Source: Rhodospirillales bacterium
Lineage (GTDB): Bacteria; Pseudomonadota; Alphaproteobacteria; Micavibrionales; UBA1664
NCBI GenBank assembly: GCA_023898805.1
Contig: CP060260.1
Location: 1,054,001-1,118,000, forward strand
Direction of reading: 5' to 3'
Length of the DNA stretch: 64,000 bases
The position numbers and the translations under genes were made by a program. Position 1 is the first letter of the stretch; each line of letters starts with the position of its first letter. Of the stretch, positions 1 to 7,888 are shown piece by piece. The notes below the pieces were generated by a model. That model saw only the letters and a program-made list of their open reading frames with translations, was not told the origin of the DNA and did not search any database.

Positions 1-181
1 CCTGCGCGCCCTGCGGCATCCACATCTGCATCAGGTTCTGCGGGTCCATGGCGTTCAGGTTGGCCTGCATTTTTTCCTGCATATCGGCCAGAATCGCCTG
101 CTGCATGGGTTGAAAATCGGGCAGCCCGAAAAAGGCGCGGGCTTCTTCGGGCGTGCAGTCGCAATTGATGGTGAATTTCAT
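1..181 (-). CDS. DUF6489-like protein (3' part outside window)
   Basis: Reading leftward from the ATG at 181, the protein begins MKFTINCDCTPEEARAFFGL and continues with a Met/Gln-rich helix until the window edge, so only about 60 N-terminal residues are visible. The opening 'MKFTI..DCTPEEAR.FFGLPD..PMQ' is what I remember of a small alphaproteobacterial protein family (DUF6489); its function is unknown. A good ribosome-binding site (AAAGGA) lies just upstream of the ATG. It is divergent from the TrpR-like gene. Confidence 0.7.
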   Translation of the reverse strand, partial: MKFTINCDCTPEEARAFFGLPDFQPMQQAILADMQEKMQANLNAMDPQNLMQMWMPQGAQ

Positions 182-247
182 GGGCGTTGTCCTTTGGCTA
201 AGCGAAATCCCTACCTTACTACCGCGCCCCGCGGCCAAGCGCAAAGG

Positions 248-276
248 TTGACAGGCCCAAACCCACCCTGTCTTAA
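248..276 (+). promoter_or_regulatory. putative promoter of the TrpR-like gene
   Basis: TTGACA at 248-253, a 17-nt spacer, then TCTTAA at 271-276 (3/6 match to the -10 consensus). The ATG of the next gene is only 9 nt after the -10 box and has no Shine-Dalgarno sequence, so the transcript would be leaderless or nearly so. Confidence 0.4.
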
Positions 277-285
277 TGCAGCCCC

Positions 286-609
286 ATGGCACCTGGATCC
301 ACGACAAGGCCCGCCGCAAGCGGCGACGAAACGCATGAAGCGCGCTTTGCCGCGCTTTGCCGCGCGTTTCTGACCCTGAAATCGGAGGATGAGATCCGCC
401 GCTTCCTGATCGACCTGTGCACGCCGGGCGAAATGCGAGATTTCGGCGAACGTTTTCTGATCGCGCGGCTTTTGCACGCGGGCGGGCGCTCTTACCGCGA
501 GATTTCGGCGATCACGGGCGCCAGCACCACGACCGTGGGCCGTGTCGCCCGGTTTCTCGAACAGGAACCGCACCGCGGCTACAAGGCCGCGCTGGAAAGG
601 ATGAAGTAA
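286..609 (+). CDS. TrpR-like / YerC-YecD family DNA-binding protein
   Basis: A 107-residue protein with the Trp-repressor-type helical fold. The central part (residues ~45-90: 'LCTPGEMRDFGERFLIARLL' then 'YREISAITGASTTTVGRVARFL') contains a clear helix-turn-helix and matches the YerC/YecD group of TrpR-like proteins. Family members are short cytoplasmic regulators whose targets are mostly undefined; the Trp-binding role of TrpR should not be assumed. The start ATG at 286 has no visible ribosome-binding site. It is followed after 3 nt by the CxxC-repeat membrane protein gene on the same strand, so the two are probably cotranscribed. Confidence 0.85.
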   Translation: MAPGSTTRPAASGDETHEARFAALCRAFLTLKSEDEIRRFLIDLCTPGEMRDFGERFLIARLLHAGGRSYREISAITGASTTTVGRVARFLEQEPHRGYKAALERMK

Positions 610-612
610 CCA

Positions 613-2256
613 TTGTCCGTGCCGCCTGATCCGCACGCCAGTTTGCGGCCACCGGAACAGGGCGGCCCGGTCGATCCCGCCTTGGCCGAAGGCGCGATCG
701 CGCGCATCCGGAAACAGGTTCAGGGCAACGGCCTTAAACCCAGCGCGGTTGAACTGCGCGGTGTTGCGGGTCAAGTTTACGGCTTTTTCGCCACCACCTC
801 GGTTAAACTCGTCCCCAGCGTCAAGGAAGGTCGGCGTGCCGGCCGACATTCCGACGGACAGATCATTCAGCCGCACCAGATCGATACCGCGATTCAGGAT
901 TTCATCGGCCGCGTCGCCTCCGATCGGGGCGTGCTGGCGCTGGTTCAGGAAACCGTGCTTTCCCGCCCGGATCACGGCTTCGGCGTGGGTGGCGAAACCA
1001 TTCCGCTGCCACAAGTCGCGCGCAACTTCATCGCGCACGAAGCCTGCCCGGCCTGCCGCGGCGCGGGCGGCACGCCTTGCCACAACTGCCACGGCCAGAT
1101 GCGCATCACCTGTTATCGCTGCCACGGTCAGGGCGGTATTCCCTGCGTCACCTGTTCGGGACGCGGCCAGATCCTGACACCGCAGGGGCCGGTCACCTGC
1201 CACAACTGCCACGGACGCGGGCTTTCGCAATGCCCGGTATGCATGGGCCAGCGCATGATCACCTGCCCGGAATGCGCGGGGCAGGGGCGGCGCGTATGTG
1301 AATCCTGTCAAGGACAGGGCTGGATGACGCACAACTGGTCGGTCACGCTCAACGCCCAGACATCGTTCCGCATCCGTACGCGCGGCCTGCCGCCCGCGAT
1401 GGTGGCGCTGATCGAAAGGGTGGGTGGCGCGCGTCTGGCCGCAGACCAGCACGCAAAAATCACGCCCCTGCTTGGCCGCGACATGGAATCGATGCGCGAA
1501 TTCGCCGATGTCGAACGCGGCGCTTCGCTCTGGTTCCTGTATCAGGCCGAGATGCCCTTCGCCGAACTCGACATCGCGATGGGCAAGGCCACGATTCGCC
1601 CTCGGCTTGCGGGCTTTCGCGCGCGTATGGTCGACGTACCGGATTTCATGGACGCGCTGCTCAAACCCGGCACCGATAACCTGCACGATGCCGCGCAGGG
1701 CGGCGCGGGCGCGGCGCAGATGATCCTCGCCTCCGCCCGTTACCGTGCGCTTGGCGACGTGCTGCGCGGGCTGATCCGCATGCCGCCGCGCCGGGTGATG
1801 AAGGCGTTGATGGATTCCTATCCGCTCGGGCTGTCCGACGCGACCGCCCGCGCGATTCTCAAGGACGCCTCGACCGCGCTTTCGCGCCTCTCGCTCTGGC
1901 CGCGCACGATGGTGACGGCGGGGGCACTGGCCGTTTCCTTCATGGTCGATGCGGCGTTTTATCTGTATGGCGGGCGAAGCTGGCTTTCGGCCACCCTTGC
2001 GCAAAACGGATACGGCCCGGCCATGGCCTGGATGGCGGACCTGCTTTTGATTCTGCTGCTTGGCCTCGGCGGCATCCATGCGATCCGCGTGATGGCGCGG
2101 CGCAGCCTGCGCACCGTGCTCGAAGGTCTGGGCATCGTCGCCGGCGGCAACCTGCCGCTACCGCGCCCGGGCGCGCCCGGACTGTGGCTGTGGGGCGGCG
2201 TGATCGCGATGGCGCTGGTGTTCGCGTTTATTTCCGGGATTCTCGCGCTGTTCTGA
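613..2256 (+). CDS. membrane protein with eight DnaJ-type CxxC(x)G motifs
   Basis: A 547-residue protein, starting at TTG (613) directly after the TrpR-like stop; GTG at 619 is an alternative. Residues 145-232 hold eight CxxC motifs (145, 156, 167, 178, 196, 207, 218, 229), mostly every 11 residues and usually followed by G or H-G. This pattern recalls the zinc-binding CxxCxGxG repeats of DnaJ, which has four. There is no J-domain. The C-terminus has three hydrophobic segments (~436-456, ~475-495 and ~525-547), so the zinc-ribbon region is tethered to the membrane. The zinc sites could support protein binding or redox/chaperone activity, but that is inference. I do not recognise a named family. 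It is convergent with the peptidase gene, with no gap. Confidence 0.75.
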   Translation: MSVPPDPHASLRPPEQGGPVDPALAEGAIARIRKQVQGNGLKPSAVELRGVAGQVYGFFATTSVKLVPSVKEGRRAGRHSDGQIIQPHQIDTAIQDFIGRVASDRGVLALVQETVLSRPDHGFGVGGETIPLPQVARNFIAHEACPACRGAGGTPCHNCHGQMRITCYRCHGQGGIPCVTCSGRGQILTPQGPVTCHNCHGRGLSQCPVCMGQRMITCPECAGQGRRVCESCQGQGWMTHNWSVTLNAQTSFRIRTRGLPPAMVALIERVGGARLAADQHAKITPLLGRDMESMREFADVERGASLWFLYQAEMPFAELDIAMGKATIRPRLAGFRARMVDVPDFMDALLKPGTDNLHDAAQGGAGAAQMILASARYRALGDVLRGLIRMPPRRVMKALMDSYPLGLSDATARAILKDASTALSRLSLWPRTMVTAGALAVSFMVDAAFYLYGGRSWLSATLAQNGYGPAMAWMADLLLILLLGLGGIHAIRVMARRSLRTVLEGLGIVAGGNLPLPRPGAPGLWLWGGVIAMALVFAFISGILALF

Positions 2257-3339
2257 CTAACGCGGCCCAAGCGCGCGCAAAGCAGCTTGATAAGGCCGCG
2301 TGCCGTTCATGATCACGGCCTGTTCCCAAGCCGGATCTTGCGGCGCGAAGGCTGCGCGCATCGCCCTTTGCGCAGCCCTTTGCGCGCGCGTATCGACACT
2401 CCGGATTTTGTTGCGCGCCATATGCGCCAACTGCAGCGCGTTGAACGCGGCCAGCCGGTGCACGGTTGCGAATTCAAAAATCGCGGCCAGAACATCTTTA
2501 TTTCTGGTTTCCTCTACCTGCCGCCAGACATTGGGCAGCGTACCGTAAAGGGCCGAGGAAACCGAACGCGCATCGCCCAGCGGCGCGATATCCTCGACCG
2601 GCCAGATGGCGCGCAGCCGCGCATAATTTTTGTCTTCCGCCGCACCCGCATATAGGATCTGGTTGGCCCCGGGATGGTTGCCCAGACCGGTATGCAAATC
2701 CAGATGCACGATGCGCGCATACCCGCCCAGATGGGTGGCAATAATTTTTTCCATCGTCCTGCGGCTCCAGCTTTTACCGTCGCCGCCGTAAAACATGCCG
2801 TCGGAAAAATCATACTGGCCGCCGGTCAAAACATTTTGCAGCGCGCGCATGCCATACCGCGCCGTGATCGCGGCGGTTTTGGCAAACCACACCGGACCGC
2901 GTGACTTCGGCACGATCAGATGCCGGAATTTGGCGTAGTCCGGGTTGACGCCCCGAACCGGAAATTCGTCCACGAAGTTGCGGTTGACGTCGATGTTCCA
3001 TTCATCCGTGCGCTGGTTCCACGCCATGCCGAAAGGATTGAGCGCATGGATATGGACGACATCGACATCATCCGGCAGTGACTTACTGTTTTTCAACCAC
3101 GCGATCTGCAGGGCGGAACCGGCATAACCTTCCACCCCGTGCACACCCGAAGTGGTGACCAGCGCGTTTGTATTGCCCGGCTTGCGCCGCGCAACGACAC
3201 TACAGCTTAAACGTTCTTCGCTCGGCCCGCGCAAAAAGGGGACCTCCTCGCTGAAAATTTGTTTAAAACCGGCCTCTTCGGCTGCCCGCACAAAAGCGTG
3301 TCGCGCCTCGAAATAAGTGGCATGAAAATATTTTGTCAT
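2257..3339 (-). CDS. M14-family zinc peptidase-like protein (DUF2817)
   Basis: A 360-residue protein with carboxypeptidase-A-like zinc motifs. 'TTSGVHGVEGYAG' supplies an HxxE pair (H67, E70) and 'VHLDLHTGLG' (~211-220) supplies the third metal-binding His. 'VNRNFVDEF' (~119) is the usual substrate-binding Arg region of M14-type enzymes. This arrangement matches the DUF2817 family of predicted M14 metallopeptidases; the substrate is unknown. No signal peptide is visible, so it is probably cytoplasmic. The stop codon abuts the end of the convergent gene. Its upstream region is AT-rich and shared with the divergent gene at 3548. Confidence 0.8.
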   Translation of the reverse strand: MTKYFHATYFEARHAFVRAAEEAGFKQIFSEEVPFLRGPSEERLSCSVVARRKPGNTNALVTTSGVHGVEGYAGSALQIAWLKNSKSLPDDVDVVHIHALNPFGMAWNQRTDEWNIDVNRNFVDEFPVRGVNPDYAKFRHLIVPKSRGPVWFAKTAAITARYGMRALQNVLTGGQYDFSDGMFYGGDGKSWSRRTMEKIIATHLGGYARIVHLDLHTGLGNHPGANQILYAGAAEDKNYARLRAIWPVEDIAPLGDARSVSSALYGTLPNVWRQVEETRNKDVLAAIFEFATVHRLAAFNALQLAHMARNKIRSVDTRAQRAAQRAMRAAFAPQDPAWEQAVIMNGTRPYQAALRALGPR

Positions 3340-3547
3340 AATGTTTTATACGCGGGCAGAGCCCTAACTTGCAACAACTTCGTGCAATCGAACGCATACA
3401 AAGCGGAGCGGATCGTAAGAACCCGGGATAAAGATGTTTTAAAACAATATATTAACGTCGTGTACGCAGTAACTTAATCTTATGAAAATATTAAGGATTT
3501 TCAGCAAGAATAAGCGCGATAGGGGTATTCCTTAGGAAAAGCCGCGA

Positions 3548-4567
3548 ATGGACACCGCAAACGACAGCCCGCTAATCGCCGATGCACGCAGCCACCTGCT
3601 GGCGTTATCGGGCACCTATAACACGCGCGTAGCGCGCGCCGGTGGCGCCACCGAAAGCTACCATGAGTATGCGGCGCGCGAACTCGGGGATGAATCCCGT
3701 CGCTTGCAAACCTTGTTTGAACAAAAACCGGAACAACGCTGGATCGACAAGCTGCGCCTGAACGAATTGGCGAAAGTCTATCTTGCCAGCGTTACGATGG
3801 CCCGCACAGGACTCGGACAACCAAATCCCGCGACAAGAAAAAGGCTCAACAATCTGGCGGCCGGATTTGATGAAAAAGGCGGCCAAACGGTCGAAACGCA
3901 ATCGTGGCGCTGGCAAAAAACGCTCGACAACCCAGCCCCGCAACCAGAACCTGCAGCGGCAGCCCCTGTCGTGCCCAAACCTGCAAAACCAGCACCTTTT
4001 GCCGTTCTAAGCGCGGCCGCAGCGGTGGCACCTCCCATCGCACCCCCGGCCGCACCCCCAGCACCGCCAGTCGCGCCAACACAAGCGCCGGCCCCTGCCG
4101 CCCAGATACCAACGGCCGCCAATCCTGTCACTGAAGCCGAAAAACAAATGGAACCTTACGCGCAGCAGGGCATCGACTTCGCGCTCGCTCTTTGGGATCG
4201 CACGCCCCAACCCAGTCAGGACGCAATGATCGGCGTGATCAACGACCGCCTGACAAAGGCAAAGAACGATTTGAAACAAAATTACGATACCGCGACCATG
4301 GCGCAGATCGGCGACGTACGCGCGTCTGAAACGGCGCTTGCCTTGGCGACCTATGGCTACGGCCCACAAATGGCAAACAATACCGGGATCGACGCGGTTA
4401 AAGCCGCCGCCAAGGGTTTCAAGCCGCTGATCGGCGAACGCAGCATGTCGGGCTTTGCCATCGACGCCCATGCCGAAAGGCTGATGGACACGAAAAACGG
4501 CATGGCATCAGCCAACATCGCCGCCCCGAACGTCGCACATAAGACGGCCACGACGATGCGGCCTTAG
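3548..4567 (+). CDS. unrecognised protein with Pro/Ala-rich linker
   Basis: A 339-residue protein I do not recognise. An N-terminal, mostly helical charged region (~1-127) is followed by a Pro/Ala-rich linker (~128-193, many PAP/APP runs) and a second helical region (~194-339) with 'EKQMEPYAQQGIDFALALWD'. There is no signal peptide or membrane segment. AGGAAA precedes the ATG by about 8 nt. The preceding 208 bp is AT-rich (for example around 3435-3500) and probably carries divergent promoters for this gene and the DUF2817 gene. The two-domain-with-linker layout suggests an adaptor or effector-like protein, but nothing in the sequence fixes a role. Confidence 0.6.
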   Translation: MDTANDSPLIADARSHLLALSGTYNTRVARAGGATESYHEYAARELGDESRRLQTLFEQKPEQRWIDKLRLNELAKVYLASVTMARTGLGQPNPATRKRLNNLAAGFDEKGGQTVETQSWRWQKTLDNPAPQPEPAAAAPVVPKPAKPAPFAVLSAAAAVAPPIAPPAAPPAPPVAPTQAPAPAAQIPTAANPVTEAEKQMEPYAQQGIDFALALWDRTPQPSQDAMIGVINDRLTKAKNDLKQNYDTATMAQIGDVRASETALALATYGYGPQMANNTGIDAVKAAAKGFKPLIGERSMSGFAIDAHAERLMDTKNGMASANIAAPNVAHKTATTMRP

Positions 4568-4596
4568 TACGACCGCCGTTTACGGCGTCAGTCGTG

Positions 4597-4750
4597 CATT
4601 GCCTGCCCGAACGGCTCTAGCCGTTCATTGCCTGCCCGAACGGCTCTAGCCGTTCATTGCCTGCCCGAACGGCTCTAGCCGTTCATTGCCTGCCCGAACG
4701 GCTCTAGCCGTTCATTGCCTGCCCGAACGGCTTTAACCGTTCATTGCCTG
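4597..4750. repeat. five 29-bp tandem repeats copied from the rho 3' end
   Basis: Five 29-bp units start at 4597, 4626, 4655, 4684 and 4713; a 9-bp partial unit (4742-4750) lies inside rho. Units 1-4 appear identical and unit 5 differs slightly. Each unit contains AACGGCT-CT-AGCCGTT, an inverted repeat. On the minus strand each re-encodes the last rho codons plus a stop (Q-A-M-N-G-stop). The real rho stop (4733-4735) lies in unit 5. The array therefore looks like successive duplication of the rho end and lies between rho and the convergent gene that ends at 4567. Confidence 0.95.
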
Positions 4751-5989
4751 AAAGAAATCGTCGTTGGTCTTGGTGTCTTTGAGCTTGTCGATCAGGAATT
4801 CGACCGCGTCGATCGTGCCCATCGGGTTGAGGATGCGGCGCAAAATCCACATTTTCTGCAACTGGTCGCGCGGAACCAGAAGTTCCTCTTTCCGCGTACC
4901 GGATTTCTGGATGTCGATGGCGGGGAAGACGCGCTTGTCGGCGATCTTGCGCTCCAGCACGATTTCGGCGTTACCCGTGCCCTTGAATTCCTCGAAGATG
5001 ACCTCGTCCATCCGGCTGCCGGTTTCGATCAAGGCCGTTGCGATGATGGTCAAAGACCCGCCCTGTTCGATATTGCGTGCCGCGCCGAAAAAGCGTTTCG
5101 GACGCTGCAGCGCGTTGGCGTCCACGCCGCCCGTCAGAACCTTGCCGGACGACGGCACGACGGTGTTGTAGGCGCGCGCAAGACGCGTGATGGAATCGAG
5201 AAGGATGATGACGTCGCGCTTGTGCTCGACCAGACGCTTGGCCTTTTCCATGACCATTTCAGCCACCTGCACGTGGCGGGACGCCGGTTCGTCGAAGGTG
5301 GAGGAAATAACCTCGCCCTTCACCGAACGGGCCATGTCCGTCACTTCCTCGGGGCGCTCGTCGATCAAAAGCACGATCAGATAGGATTCCGGATGGTTCT
5401 CGGCAATCGAATGCGCGATGTTCTGCATCATGATGGTCTTGCCGGTACGCGGCGGCGCGACGATCAGCGCGCGCTGGCCGAAACCAAGCGGTGAAACCAG
5501 TTCGATGATGCGCTGGGTGTAGTTTTTCTTGGTGGGATCCGGCAGCTCCAGCTTGATCTTGCGCTCCGGATACAGCGGGGTCAGATTGTCGAAATTGATG
5601 CGGTGGCGCAGCTTTTCCGGCGACTCGTGGTTGATGGTGTTGACCTTGACCAGCGCGAAATACCGTTCGTTGTCCTTGGGCGCGCGGATCTCGCCGTCGA
5701 TCGTGTCGCCGGTGCGCAGGCCAAAGCGTTTGACCTGGCTGGGGCTGATGTAAATATCGTCCGGCCCGGGCAGGTAGTTTTCCTCGGGGGAGCGCAGGAA
5801 CCCGAAACCGTCCTGCAATACCTCCAAAACGCCGGAACCGTTGATCTGTACGCCCTGCTCGGCCAGTTGCTTCAGGACGGCGAACATCATGTCCTGTTTG
5901 CGCATCGAGGCGCAGTTTTCGATATCCAGCTCCTCGGCGAAAGCCAGAAGCTCGGCGGGGGAACGTGTCTTTAATTCCTGAAGATCCAT
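4733..5989 (-). CDS. rho: transcription termination factor Rho
   Basis: A 418-residue, full-length Rho. The N-terminal helical domain (MDLQELKTRSPAELLAFAEE) is followed by a cold-shock-like RNA-binding domain (~50-115: 'GFGFLRSPEENYLPGPDDIY'). The ATPase domain has Walker A 'APPRTGKT' (~180), Walker B 'LIVLLIDERPEE' and the Q/R-loop region 'GGVDANALQRPKRFFGAARN'. Rho is the hexameric RNA helicase that ends transcription at unstructured C-rich transcripts. The ATG at 5989 matches the family start. The gene has a 200-nt leader with a terminator-like hairpin, in keeping with the autoregulation known for rho in E. coli. Its last codons are multiplied in the downstream tandem repeats. Confidence 0.98.
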   Translation of the reverse strand: MDLQELKTRSPAELLAFAEELDIENCASMRKQDMMFAVLKQLAEQGVQINGSGVLEVLQDGFGFLRSPEENYLPGPDDIYISPSQVKRFGLRTGDTIDGEIRAPKDNERYFALVKVNTINHESPEKLRHRINFDNLTPLYPERKIKLELPDPTKKNYTQRIIELVSPLGFGQRALIVAPPRTGKTIMMQNIAHSIAENHPESYLIVLLIDERPEEVTDMARSVKGEVISSTFDEPASRHVQVAEMVMEKAKRLVEHKRDVIILLDSITRLARAYNTVVPSSGKVLTGGVDANALQRPKRFFGAARNIEQGGSLTIIATALIETGSRMDEVIFEEFKGTGNAEIVLERKIADKRVFPAIDIQKSGTRKEELLVPRDQLQKMWILRRILNPMGTIDAVEFLIDKLKDTKTNDDFFQAMNG

Positions 5990-6013
5990 GGGAAATACTT
6001 GGTGCTGTTTGTC

Positions 6014-6046
6014 CGAAAAAAGAAAAACGGGGAGGGAGGCCGTTTT
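6014..6046 (-). terminator. terminator-like hairpin in the rho leader (possible attenuator)
   Basis: On the minus strand AAAACGG (6046-6040), a 9-nt loop, and CCGTTTT (6030-6024) are followed by a T-rich run (complement of 6014-6023). It lies between the proposed promoter at 6189-6217 and the rho start at 5989, so it could end transcription early. Half of the stem is A-T pairs, so stability is modest. Confidence 0.4.
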
Positions 6047-6188
6047 ATGATTGGCTGCATCGGGGGACGATGCGGTGGTTTACGTCGTGTTCGGTGTTGT
6101 TTTGAAGGCCCGGTAAAATCTGGCGCCGGATAGCCGCGTTCACGAATAAAAAACCCTCGGCTTCGTGAAAACGCTAAAAGACCTTTTC

Positions 6189-6217
6189 TGTGTACGCCGT
6201 CCCTAACCTGTTGTCAA
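6189..6217 (-). promoter_or_regulatory. putative rho promoter
   Basis: On the minus strand, a perfect TTGACA (complement of 6212-6217) is followed by a 17-nt spacer and TACACA (complement of 6189-6194). Transcription would start near 6182, giving a leader of about 190 nt before rho. The 319-bp stretch 5990-6308 otherwise holds two inverted repeats (one near 6142-6178, one near 6249-6273) and no gene that I can support. Confidence 0.5.
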
Positions 6218-6308
6218 CAAATGATTCGTTGGGATGGCTATAGAAACTTCGGGTCGGTATGCACGACCGGCCCTTATGGATATATTATCGCAATAGAGGC
6301 GCGCGCCC

Positions 6309-6758
6309 CTAAAACGACGGCTGTACGATCACCATGATGACGATGACGATCAAAAGCACGGTCGGCACCTCGTTCAGCACCCGGTAATATTTATCCGAAT
6401 GCACATTGGCGTCGGCCGCGAACTGTTTACGGTGCCGCGCCAGCATCGCGTGCACGACCTGTAACAACAACACCGCCGTCAGCTTGATGTGCATCCACCC
6501 GAAATGCAGCAAACCGGGGTTGGCCCACAGCATCAACCCGCCGAACACCCATGTCGCGATCATCGCCGGATTGATGATCGCGCGCAAAAGCCGGCGCTCC
6601 ATGACCTTGAGCGTTTCCGATAATTCCGACCCCGGCGCGGCCGTGCAGTGATAGACGAACAACCGCGGCAGATAAAACATGCCCGCCATCCACGCGACCA
6701 TCGAAATCACGTGCCCGGCCTTCAGCCACAGATAATGGGCGTATAAAAAATCCAGCAT
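6309..6758 (-). CDS. hemJ: protoporphyrinogen IX oxidase HemJ (UPF0093)
   Basis: A 149-residue integral membrane protein with four hydrophobic segments. The family's conserved His is in 'LKAGHVISMVAWMAGMFYLP' (~H16). Another conserved stretch is 'WMHIKLTAVLLLQVVHAM' (~95-112), with the family's His/Lys pair. HemJ performs the six-electron oxidation of protoporphyrinogen IX in many alphaproteobacteria lacking HemG/HemY. It lies 20 bp after hemH in the same direction, so hemE-hemH-hemJ form one heme-synthesis operon. Confidence 0.93.
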   Translation of the reverse strand: MLDFLYAHYLWLKAGHVISMVAWMAGMFYLPRLFVYHCTAAPGSELSETLKVMERRLLRAIINPAMIATWVFGGLMLWANPGLLHFGWMHIKLTAVLLLQVVHAMLARHRKQFAADANVHSDKYYRVLNEVPTVLLIVIVIMVIVQPSF

Positions 6759-6778
6759 GAAATCCTCGCTCGTTACCG

Positions 6779-7888
6779 TTAAACCTGCGGCGCGCGCACG
6801 TCGCAGGCTTGCGCGCCTTCAAGCCGCACCCCCATACCCATGCAACAACGCGTAAAACCCGACGGACATATCCGCCCGCCCACATCCGCTGCGATGCCAG
6901 CCGTTCCGGCACGCGAGCGCACCATATCGGCCAGTCCAGCGATAAATGCCGCATGCACCGAAACCGTCGGCACGCGGGTAAAGCCCTTGATGCCGATTTG
7001 CCCAGCTAGATGGCGGTATTCCTCCTCGATCTCCACCAGCGTCTCGACATGCTCCTGCGTAAAGGCATGCGGAAAAATCACCACGGGCACACCGTCCTTC
7101 GCTGCCTTTTCTAGAGCCATCTCGACCGACGGGCCGGTCCAGCGCTTGGGTCCAACCCGGCTTTGATAACAAATCTGCCAATCAAGATTCTCGATGCCTG
7201 TGGCCGCGGCGATCGCCCGTGCCGATTCTTCGCATTGCCATTGATACGGATCGCCCTTGCGGATCACGTCTTCGGGCAGTCCGTGCGCAGAAAACAAAAC
7301 GCGTGGCGCGGGCAACCCCGCGCTTTCCGCATCGATCCGCGCCGCATCGTAATAACTGCGCACCAGCGCGGCGGCTGCACCAACAAACCCGCTTTGTTTT
7401 GGATAACAGCATACAAGCGCGCTTGGCATGTCCAGCCCCTGCCCACGGGCCGCATCCTGCCATTGCTCCAGCGACGACCACGTCGTCGTCGTCGAGAACT
7501 GCGGATAAAGCGGCAGCAATATAACCTGGTCCGGGTTCTCGGCCTTGACCTGCGCCGCAACCATATCCGCCATCGGGTGCCAATAGCGCATGCATACATG
7601 CACCTTGAAATCTGCCTGACCGTCCGTGTTTAGAACACTTTCAAGCGCGCGGGCCTGCGCAAGACTGTTTTCCAGCAGCGGCGACTTGTTGCCCAGCCGC
7701 GCATAGGAGGCGCCCGCCTGTTTGCGGCTGCGCGTGAACGCGATGTACCACGCGATTAGATAACGAAGCGGACGCGGCACCGGGATGATGTTGCGGTCCA
7801 TGAAAAAATTCATCAGGAATGGACGGATGGTTTCACGTGAATCCGGCCCGCCCAGATTGAAAAGCACCACGGCGATCTGCGGCCTCAT
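6779..7888 (-). CDS. hemH: ferrochelatase, with possible [2Fe-2S] cysteine set
   Basis: A 369-residue ferrochelatase, which inserts Fe2+ into protoporphyrin IX. It carries 'VVLFNLGGPDS' at the N-terminus, the catalytic-His motif 'FSAHGLPEDVIRKGDPY' (H202), 'YQSRVGPKRWTGPS' and 'FTQEHVETLVEIEEEY'. Its start overlaps the hemE stop by ATGA, which suggests translational coupling. The C-terminus carries C341, C348 and C349, and C160/C161 lie internally. This resembles the Cys placement I recall for the [2Fe-2S] ferrochelatases of Mycobacterium and Caulobacter (one internal Cys plus C-x6-C-x-C), but the last spacing differs (C-x6-CC). Confidence 0.95.
   Translation of the reverse strand: MRPQIAVVLFNLGGPDSRETIRPFLMNFFMDRNIIPVPRPLRYLIAWYIAFTRSRKQAGASYARLGNKSPLLENSLAQARALESVLNTDGQADFKVHVCMRYWHPMADMVAAQVKAENPDQVILLPLYPQFSTTTTWSSLEQWQDAARGQGLDMPSALVCCYPKQSGFVGAAAALVRSYYDAARIDAESAGLPAPRVLFSAHGLPEDVIRKGDPYQWQCEESARAIAAATGIENLDWQICYQSRVGPKRWTGPSVEMALEKAAKDGVPVVIFPHAFTQEHVETLVEIEEEYRHLAGQIGIKGFTRVPTVSVHAAFIAGLADMVRSRAGTAGIAADVGGRICPSGFTRCCMGMGVRLEGAQACDVRAPQV

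Noticed and set aside
211..2079. Long minus-strand open frame (622 aa) opposite the TrpR-like and CxxC genes
   Set aside because: It is basic, low-complexity and antisense to two well-supported genes; typical shadow frame of high-GC DNA.
4597..4750. CRISPR-like array
   Set aside because: The 29-bp units are directly adjacent, without spacers, and re-encode the rho tail; no cas genes are nearby.
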